From: a virus
Length of the DNA: 48,134 bases
Reading direction: 5' to 3' (one strand)
Virus record (IMG/VR): IMGVR_UViG_3300036850_000163
Span: 1 to 48,134 of that record
Below are positions 43,688 to 48,134 of the stretch, in pieces; within the stretch, counting starts at the first letter, position 1, and every line of letters begins with the position of its first letter. The position numbers were made by a program, and so were the translations under genes. The notes under the pieces are model-generated. The model had not been told where the DNA came from. It saw only the letters and a list, made by a program, of their open reading frames with translations, and searched no databases.

Positions 43688-43801
43688 ATGCCGCCCCTCA
43701 ATGCGGAGGCTATGCGGGCTATCGTGGCTCGGGCGGCGCTAGAATTCATCCTTATGCACGTCCGAAGCGGTACCGTATTCCTCGGAAAGAAGGCCCGGTG
43801 A
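43688..43801 (+). CDS. Small helical protein, 37 aa
   Basis: MPPLNAEAMRAIVARAALEF then ILMHVRSGTVFLGKKAR. Fills the gap after the HNH gene; its TGA overlaps the next GTG. Weak ribosome-binding site. Confidence 0.5.
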   Translation: MPPLNAEAMRAIVARAALEFILMHVRSGTVFLGKKAR

Positions 43802-43869
43802 GGCCACCATATTCCAAACCAACCACCCGTACCCGTCGCCCCATTACTAGGCCTAGGAGGCCACAATGA
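43798..43869 (+). CDS. Possible 23-aa basic peptide
   Basis: GTG coupled to the preceding stop, Arg/Pro/Thr-rich, and its TGA overlaps the next ATG (ATGA). The perfect fit between neighbours is the only support; it may instead be untranslated leader with AGGAGG for the next gene. Confidence 0.35.
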   Translation: MRPPYSKPTTRTRRPITRPRRPQ

Positions 43870-44063
43870 AGAACCTGCACCACGTCATCGAAGACCTGAA
43901 TGGTCTGTCTCACGCCTATGCCAACCGGGTCGAGGCGAACGGCGTCGAGCACCCGGACAACCCCTACCTGACCCGCCAGGCCATGCGTTTCTACACGGCG
44001 GCCCAGGCGATCGAAGACGCCATCGCCGACTCCCGGGACCGCCGGGCAGAGGCGGCGGCCTGA
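43866..44063 (+). CDS. Hypothetical helical protein, 65 aa
   Basis: ATG after TAGGAGG. MKNLHHVIEDLNGLSHAYAN, then RQAMRFYTAAQAIEDAIADS. Soluble, helical. Followed by a hairpin (44077-44107). Confidence 0.7.
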   Translation: MKNLHHVIEDLNGLSHAYANRVEANGVEHPDNPYLTRQAMRFYTAAQAIEDAIADSRDRRAEAAA

Positions 44064-44076
44064 GGCCCGAGCCGCC

Positions 44077-44107
44077 CGCCAGCGCCCCGCACGCCGGAGC
44101 GCTGGCG
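44077..44107 (+). terminator. Hairpin terminator-like, CGCCAGCGC stem
   Basis: 9-bp perfect stem CGCCAGCGC / GCGCTGGCG with a 13-base loop, located after one operon and just before the promoter at 44115. No T run. Confidence 0.55.
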
Positions 44108-44114
44108 GATCAGC

Positions 44115-44143
44115 TTGACGGCCACGAACGGTCGTGGTACACT
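44115..44143 (+). promoter_or_regulatory. Promoter TTGACG-N17-TACACT with operator palindrome
   Basis: TTGACG (44115-44120), 17 bases, TACACT (44138-44143). The spacer is largely a palindrome, CCACGA-ACGG-TCGTGG (44122-44137), so a repressor bound there would block RNA polymerase. Leader runs to ATG 44175 with CGGAG. Confidence 0.7.
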
Positions 44144-44174
44144 TCCCCTACGACACCGAGAACGGAGTCCCGGC

Positions 44175-44366
44175 ATGATCGACACCACCGTCCCCACCCT
44201 TTCCGCCATCCAGGAGTCGCACCGCATCCTCATCCACGCCCCCGAGGTGAATGTCTACGACCTCGGCCTACTGCCCCAGCAGCACGCCACCGTCGCCCTG
44301 GAGGCGCTCATCGGCTCCTGCCGGCGCTACCTCGCCGCATTGGAGATGGCCGCCCATGTCTCGTGA
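44175..44366 (+). CDS. Hypothetical protein, 63 aa
   Basis: First gene after the 44115 promoter. MIDTTVPTLSAIQESHRILI, ends in a helix CRRYLAALEMAAHVS. Unknown. Confidence 0.68.
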   Translation: MIDTTVPTLSAIQESHRILIHAPEVNVYDLGLLPQQHATVALEALIGSCRRYLAALEMAAHVS

Positions 44367-44727
44367 AGACGCCCGCCGCCGCCTGGCCGCCTACCGTGAC
44401 CGCCTCAAGGCGGACGCAGCGGCGAAGGCCGCCTCGGCCAAGGATCCCGGGGTCGAGGAGCCGGACCCCCTCAAGCCCTTCGAAACCGACTTCCGGTCCC
44501 GGCCCGACTCGACGCTTCGTATGGTCGACCCCTTCCACGCCGACCCCGCCGTCAAGCACGTACCAGACCTCATCCCCGACCCCCGTGACCTCGCCGTGCG
44601 CCTGCGGACCTACCGTGGCCGCATGGGCCTCAACGCCATGCTCTACGACCCGGCCCTGTGCGAGGGATGCAAGAGCACCCTGGCTGGGGCCCTCCACGCC
44701 CCGATTGCCCTGTCCGAGTACAATTGA
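44356..44727 (+). CDS. Hypothetical acidic/basic protein, 123 aa
   Basis: Overlaps the previous gene by 11 bases. Charged helix (REDARRRLAAYRDRLKADAA) then a Pro/Asp-rich part and CEGC. Not recognised. Confidence 0.66.
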   Translation: MSREDARRRLAAYRDRLKADAAAKAASAKDPGVEEPDPLKPFETDFRSRPDSTLRMVDPFHADPAVKHVPDLIPDPRDLAVRLRTYRGRMGLNAMLYDPALCEGCKSTLAGALHAPIALSEYN

Positions 44728-44736
44728 GGAGGCCGC

Positions 44737-45030
44737 ATGAGCACCGAAGCCGTCGCTCCGGGGTGTCGCACCTGCGTACACTTCGTCTCGTCCGCCGAAG
44801 CCGCCGCCTTGAATCTTGGTGGCGTATGCGAGGTTCACCTCACCGATGTCACCTGGACCGACTGGTGTGACCAGCACGACCCGCTCGTCACCTACAGCCG
44901 CTCCGAGCACATCCTCATCGAACGCCGCTGCACCCGTTGCAGCCGTACCGACATCTACTCCCTCGGCTACGGGACCGAGGCCTATTGCGCCTACTGTGAC
45001 TTTGGCGCCGACGAGGAGGAGAACGCATGA
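44737..45030 (+). CDS. Zinc-binding protein, 97 aa
   Basis: CRTCVHF at the start, single C residues in a VCEVHLT segment, then CTRCSRTD and CAYCDFG: two likely zinc sites, the second a ribbon. AGGAGG before ATG. Unknown role, perhaps nucleic-acid binding. Confidence 0.68.
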   Translation: MSTEAVAPGCRTCVHFVSSAEAAALNLGGVCEVHLTDVTWTDWCDQHDPLVTYSRSEHILIERRCTRCSRTDIYSLGYGTEAYCAYCDFGADEEENA

Positions 45031-45191
45031 CCTTGAATCCATTTGTGCGCACGCTGCGAGACCTAAGCGACTGGGCCCACGGCCAATTCACACTGGCCGA
45101 AGAGGCCGGGTTCGCCATCGCCTACGACCACCTGCTCGACGAGATCGACCGCCTGCATTCCATCGTCCTAGCCGCCAAGGAGGGATCATGA
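45027..45191 (+). CDS. Hypothetical protein, 54 aa
   Basis: Coupled by ATGA at both ends. Helical (FVRTLRDLSDWAHGQFTLAE; DHLLDEIDRLHSIVLAAKEG). Unknown. Confidence 0.68.
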   Translation: MTLNPFVRTLRDLSDWAHGQFTLAEEAGFAIAYDHLLDEIDRLHSIVLAAKEGS

Positions 45192-45388
45192 CGCACACCT
45201 ACCGTGTCTATCTAGTCGCCACCAAGATGGTCGACGTCGAGGCCGAGGGGATCCTCGACGCCGAGTGGGATGCCGCCTACAACGCCTGCGGCGAACTCGG
45301 CCCCTCGTGGCAGGTCATGGTGTCCGAGTCCCATGAGGTAACCCCGCCCTGGCAGCCCAACTTGCTCCCGGAAGGCGGTGGTCTCTGA
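45188..45388 (+). CDS. Hypothetical beta protein, 66 aa
   Basis: MTHTYRVYLVATKMVDVEAE then WDAAYNACGELGPSWQVMVS. AAGGAGG before ATG. Unknown; compact beta-alpha pattern. Confidence 0.68.
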   Translation: MTHTYRVYLVATKMVDVEAEGILDAEWDAAYNACGELGPSWQVMVSESHEVTPPWQPNLLPEGGGL

Positions 45389-45603
45389 TGGCCCGCCGCC
45401 TCCCCCGCCTGCCCGAGATCGACGGCTACGACGCCGCCTACACCAAGGCCCTACTCGCCCCCGGCGACACGATCGCCCTCTACGACTACCGCTGTGCGGC
45501 GTGCGGGCTCTACTGGGCCGGCCCCGTGCTCACCCAGTGCCCCAACCCCTTCTGCCTGTCCCGGGACGTCCGGCGTGCGAGGGGCCAGGTGCTGGCCGGA
45601 TGA
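45388..45603 (+). CDS. Zinc-ribbon protein, 71 aa
   Basis: YRCAACGLYW and CPNPFC form a four-Cys zinc ribbon of rubredoxin-like spacing. TGATG junctions on both sides. Unknown partner. Confidence 0.68.
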   Translation: MARRLPRLPEIDGYDAAYTKALLAPGDTIALYDYRCAACGLYWAGPVLTQCPNPFCLSRDVRRARGQVLAG

Positions 45604-45860
45604 ACCCCGACGAGACCGGCGAGGACCGGGGCGCTGTCCCCGTCTCCCGCCGCACCTTGACAACCCTGCGCCGGCTTGCTAGCATGAAGGGATATGCGCC
45701 GCCACGGGACAACCTCACCGAAGCCGAGGCCCGGGACGCCATCACCTGGCTGACCCGCCTCAAGCGAGGTGAGGATGGCCGGGCCGTACGCCTGCCCGCC
45801 GTCGCCGACCCCGCCGCCCCGAACACCACCCTACTAGATTGGAGGCTTCCACGCCCATGA
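45600..45860 (+). CDS. Hypothetical protein, 86 aa
   Basis: ATGA overlap with the previous stop. Contains TLTTLRRLASMKGY, coded by the internal promoter at 45657-45685, and NLTEAEARDAITWLTRLKRG. Unknown. Confidence 0.66.
   Translation: MNPDETGEDRGAVPVSRRTLTTLRRLASMKGYAPPRDNLTEAEARDAITWLTRLKRGEDGRAVRLPAVADPAAPNTTLLDWRLPRP
45657..45685 (+). promoter_or_regulatory. Internal promoter TTGACA-N17-TAGCAT
   Basis: Perfect TTGACA, 17 bases, TAGCAT: identical hexamers and spacing to the tRNA-array promoter, on the other strand. Would serve the genes from 45857 on. Confidence 0.6.
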
Positions 45861-46096
45861 ACGACAACCTCGTATCCGACTCGGCCGCCTTCGCTGCCGC
45901 CCATGACAGCCCGCAAGCACACCTGACCATTGCCCTCGTCACCCTCCTGGTCCTCGGTGAGTCCCTCGCAGAGGCCAAGCACCCGGAGGCTGACGTTCTC
46001 CAGTCCGCCACCCAAACCATCGGATCCGCCCTCCGGGCGATGGGCATCTACCTCGATCGCAATACACTGACTGACCTGGAGGCGGCGGTATCATGA
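45857..46096 (+). CDS. Hypothetical protein, 79 aa
   Basis: ATG overlaps the previous stop. Has a hydrophobic helix (LTIALVTLLVLGESLAEAKH) within a soluble-looking protein. Unknown. Confidence 0.66.
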   Translation: MNDNLVSDSAAFAAAHDSPQAHLTIALVTLLVLGESLAEAKHPEADVLQSATQTIGSALRAMGIYLDRNTLTDLEAAVS

Positions 46097-46167
46097 GCAA
46101 CGCCCTCTACCTTCTCGGAAGCATGTGCTTCGCCCTCGGCACCATCCTGAACATGGTGCGGCCATGA
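46093..46167 (+). CDS. Membrane microprotein, 24 aa
   Basis: MSNALYLLGSMCFALGTILN followed by MVRP: almost entirely one membrane helix. Overlaps both neighbours by ATGA. Function unknown. Confidence 0.58.
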   Translation: MSNALYLLGSMCFALGTILNMVRP

Positions 46168-46391
46168 ACGCCCCGATGCGCACCGTCGCCAAGCAGGCGG
46201 TCGGCGAGTACGTCACGATCTACGCAGCCGGCGGCACGTTCTATGGCCTGCTGACCAAGGTGGCGGACGATGGCGAGGCCCTGCGCCTCGACTACACCGA
46301 CGACGTCGGCCGCAAGGTTTTCGCCTCGATCGACATCCTCCGCATCCAGGCCATCGTCCGGTACGAGCCGGGACAGGCGCCCGGATCCTGA
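46164..46391 (+). CDS. Hypothetical beta protein, 75 aa
   Basis: VGEYVTIYAAGGTFYGLLTK, then RKVFASIDILRIQAIVRYEP: small beta-barrel (SH3/Hfq-like) look. Unknown. Confidence 0.66.
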   Translation: MNAPMRTVAKQAVGEYVTIYAAGGTFYGLLTKVADDGEALRLDYTDDVGRKVFASIDILRIQAIVRYEPGQAPGS

Positions 46392-46609
46392 TGCGCAAAC
46401 TACGGAACGCCACCCGGTCCCCCGACCGCCACCGAGCCGGTCTCGTCTGGCTACCCGACGTCGCCGCCTTCCGCCCCAACCGAGCCGCCATTCGCTCGAC
46501 GCCCATCCTCTGGTCGACGAGAGCCGTCATCGCAACACGCACACAGTGGGGCCGGGCGATCGCCTTGCTCCTCACCGGCAACACCGAACACCCACAACAG
46601 GAGGCATGA
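46391..46609 (+). CDS. Basic hypothetical protein, 72 aa
   Basis: Arg-rich N-terminus (MRKLRNATRSPDRHRAG), hydrophobic C-terminal part (WGRAIALLLTGN). TGATG start. Unknown. Confidence 0.62.
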   Translation: MRKLRNATRSPDRHRAGLVWLPDVAAFRPNRAAIRSTPILWSTRAVIATRTQWGRAIALLLTGNTEHPQQEA

Positions 46610-46615
46610 CCTATC

Positions 46616-46915
46616 ATGGCATTCGACGTGGCCCTCACGGGCCTCCGCAACCACTACCTGTCCGATGGCCTCACGCCGGCCCAGGCCACGCTCCAGGCCC
46701 TGGTCCACTCTCTTCTGATCTCGGTCAACGTAGTCTACAACACCGAGGACCCGGCGCCCGGCGCCCTTGCCTACGCCGACTCTCTCGTCCAGCACATCGA
46801 GTGGGTCCAGGCCCAGGATGACGGTTACCCGGACGGGGAGGACGCCTCCTCGCCCCTTCCCGAGTACGAGGTTCCCGGGCCCGGGCCCGACGGGCCGGCC
46901 GAGGTGACCTCATGA
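46616..46915 (+). CDS. Hypothetical helical protein, 99 aa
   Basis: ATG after an AGGAGG placed about 12 bases upstream. HYLSDGLTPAQATLQALVHS and an acidic tail rich in Pro/Gly. Unknown. Confidence 0.66.
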   Translation: MAFDVALTGLRNHYLSDGLTPAQATLQALVHSLLISVNVVYNTEDPAPGALAYADSLVQHIEWVQAQDDGYPDGEDASSPLPEYEVPGPGPDGPAEVTS

Positions 46916-47199
46916 AGGTCTGCCTTGAGCGGGCCGGCGGTAGCTACGCCAGCACCGGCGCCTGGCGGACGACCGTCACCGGCCCGTATGGCGGGCGTTC
47001 AGTCGCCGCTGAGGGCTGGAGCCGGCGCCGGGCCGAGAAGAGGGCCCTCCGCCTCTACGACCTGACCGAGGGTATACTGGATACCATCCGCGCCGAGGCC
47101 AAGATCGAGGTGTCTGTCCTCCGGGACGAGATGAACACCAAGCTTGCCGACCTCAACGACCGCCTCACCGACCTCACCACCCGCCCCATTTCCTATTAA
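46912..47199 (+). CDS. Hypothetical protein, 95 aa
   Basis: Beta part (TTVTGPYGGRSVAAEGWS) then a coiled coil (VLRDEMNTKLADLNDRLTDL). Coupled to the previous stop (ATGA). Unknown. Confidence 0.66.
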   Translation: MKVCLERAGGSYASTGAWRTTVTGPYGGRSVAAEGWSRRRAEKRALRLYDLTEGILDTIRAEAKIEVSVLRDEMNTKLADLNDRLTDLTTRPISY

Positions 47200-47242
47200 C
47201 GGCCCCGTCTCAGGGGTCATAGTACCAAACAAGGAGGCTTTC

Positions 47243-47761
47243 ATGCCAGGCATTATCGGTTTTACCGGCGACACCGAGGGTGATGACTTCGACGAGGTCT
47301 GTTCCCTCATCGAGGCCCAGGGCGGCGACCCGGGCATCATCATCCCCCTCATGGGCGTCCTCTCCGACGCCGCCGCCCAGTGCGCCGGCCTTCGGGTCAG
47401 GGCCAAGGTGGGGGTCAAGGACGAGGAGGCGGCGAAGGCCCGGGGTGAGGGCGTAGCGTCTGACCCCGAGGCCGGCCGCACCGTGCTCTCCGCCGCCATC
47501 CACTACGGAAGGGTGGTCGGGGTGCTCGACTGCCTGGAGGCCCTCGGCGAGCCGGGCCCCTCCATGAGGCCAAGCGAGATCGTCGACGCCGCCGAGCAGA
47601 TGCTCACCGACCCGGCGGCCTTCGCCGACCAGCTCGCCGCCTCTCGGGAAGCGGCGCTCGCCGCCATGGTCGCCGAGCAGGAGGGCGGCGACGTCCCGTC
47701 GGCCGACCCCGGCGAGCCCCCCTACCTCGGGCGGGTCGACGACACCGGATCGGCCGAATGA
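47243..47761 (+). CDS. Hypothetical acidic protein, 172 aa
   Basis: AAGGAGG before ATG 47243. MPGIIGFTGDTEGDDFDEVC, a helical middle and an acidic tail. The gap before it (47200-47242) has a small CCCC/GGGG hairpin. Unknown. Confidence 0.68.
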   Translation: MPGIIGFTGDTEGDDFDEVCSLIEAQGGDPGIIIPLMGVLSDAAAQCAGLRVRAKVGVKDEEAAKARGEGVASDPEAGRTVLSAAIHYGRVVGVLDCLEALGEPGPSMRPSEIVDAAEQMLTDPAAFADQLAASREAALAAMVAEQEGGDVPSADPGEPPYLGRVDDTGSAE

Positions 47762-47883
47762 GCGCCGATGACCGCATCATGACGATCCGAGTCACCAACC
47801 AGCTACACGCTCGGATCACCGCCCTGGAGGCGAAGGTGGCCATCCTGGAAGCCGCCATCCGCCGCCGGCCTGCCGAGGGCTGA
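47758..47883 (+). CDS. Short coiled-coil protein, 41 aa
   Basis: ATGA overlap with the previous gene. LHARITALEAKVAILEAAIR is a perfect leucine/isoleucine heptad run. Followed by a strong hairpin. Unknown. Confidence 0.65.
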   Translation: MSADDRIMTIRVTNQLHARITALEAKVAILEAAIRRRPAEG

Positions 47884-47904
47884 CCGCCTCGCCGGCCCTC
47901 CGGC

Positions 47905-47942
47905 GCCCCCCTCCCCGTGTCCCGTTCCACGGGGAGGGGGGC
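47905..47942 (+). terminator. Strong hairpin terminator
   Basis: A perfect 15-bp stem (GCCCCCCTCCCCGTG / CACGGGGAGGGGGGC) with an eight-base loop, 21 bases after the last stop of the early operon. No T run, as usual in high-GC actinobacterial systems. Confidence 0.75.
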
Positions 47943-47968
47943 CACCCATTCAAGATGAGGAGAACGTC

Positions 47969-48133
47969 GTGAATCAGGATGCAGAATACGTCTGTGTCGG
48001 GTGGCGCTGCGACTGCCCCTGCGGCGAGACGTGGTGGGGCACGGGGTTCTCGCCTCTCTGCCCCGGGGGCGAAGGCACGCCCTTCCGGATCTACGTACAG
48101 CGGCCCCGCCCCGCGCCGGCCCCTTCCCCATAG
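47969..48133 (+). CDS. Small Cys-rich protein, 54 aa
   Basis: GTG start after GAGGAGAAC. MNQDAEYVCVGWRCDCPCGE then TWWGTGFSPLCPGG, five Cys that may bind zinc, and a Pro-rich end. It runs to TAG 48131-48133; on the closed circle it is followed directly by repeat copy A, whose first bases include the stop codon. Confidence 0.7.
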   Translation: MNQDAEYVCVGWRCDCPCGETWWGTGFSPLCPGGEGTPFRIYVQRPRPAPAPSP

Positions 48134-48134
48134 C
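48008..48134. repeat. Second copy of the 127-bp terminal overlap
   Basis: Identical to 1-127; see that entry. Confidence 0.9.

Noticed and set aside
1-48134. Integrase, repressor or attachment site for lysogeny
   Set aside because: None of the proteins shows tyrosine or serine recombinase motifs or a CI-like repressor; the phage is read as lytic.
1-48134. Phage-encoded RNA polymerase as in T7-like phages
   Set aside because: No single-subunit polymerase motifs were found in any long frame; promoters look like host sigma70 type.

Overview
This window is a complete, circularly assembled genome of a lytic, short-tailed (podovirus-like) phage of an actinobacterium. Bases 1-127 are repeated exactly at 48008-48134, so the unique length is 48,007 bp. 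The DNA is very GC-rich, genes overlap by 1-4 bases in long coupled runs, and I see no integrase, repressor or other lysogeny gene. The host inference rests on a WhiB-type regulator, a sortase-anchored (LPRTG) surface protein, leaderless-type promoters (TAGCCT immediately before ATG), and an amidase ending in a YWILAADGGVFSFGDA-type repeat. The TTTTTVP linker plus that repeat point, by inference only, to Acidimicrobiia or a relative.

Layout. (1) A rightward block runs from about 41.7 kb through the circle junction to 12.65 kb. Its first part (41.7-48.1 kb) is a dense string of small early genes, including a kinase-like protein with zinc knuckles, an HNH protein and many unknowns. Its second part (0.3-12.65 kb) holds a collagen-like LPXTG protein, then replication and nucleotide genes: primase-polymerase/DUF3987 helicase-like protein, family A DNA polymerase, endonuclease VII, a DUF4406-dNMP kinase fusion, a 3'-5' exonuclease, an SSB-like protein and a Cas4/RecB-like nuclease. 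The endolysin amidase and a WhiB-family regulator are also here. (2) A leftward block runs from 40.9 kb down to 12.67 kb and carries the late genes. From upstream to downstream these are: minor virion proteins, a glycine-rich fibre, a large minor tail protein, two related fibre proteins, terminase large subunit, HNH, portal, scaffold, major capsid, a tRNA array, nozzle, adaptor, three ejection-type proteins including one of 1561 aa, and a run of small membrane proteins (probable lysis functions). No tape measure, sheath or tail-tube gene is present, which fits a podovirus. No phage RNA polymerase is seen, so transcription should use the host enzyme.

The outstanding feature is a 2-kb array (24646-26636, minus strand) of 22 recognisable tRNA genes that together cover all twenty amino acids, plus several tRNA-sized structured remnants, driven by its own TTGACA-N17-TAGCAT promoter. 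Nine of the 22 carry C instead of the near-universal U at position 33 of the anticodon loop, including all four tRNAs with U34. This may be an adaptation against host anticodon nucleases.

Transcription signals fall in two classes: seven TTGAC(A/C/G)-N17-TANNNT promoters with identical 17-bp spacing, and six late TA(G/A)CYT-GA-NNN-(A/G)TG sites that should yield leaderless mRNAs. An 826-bp gene-free region at 40896-41721 separates the two blocks and carries one copy of an 85-bp repeat (the other copy lies upstream of the collagen-like gene), a GCTA-box array and a G-quadruplex-capable tract. It is the best candidate for the control or origin region.
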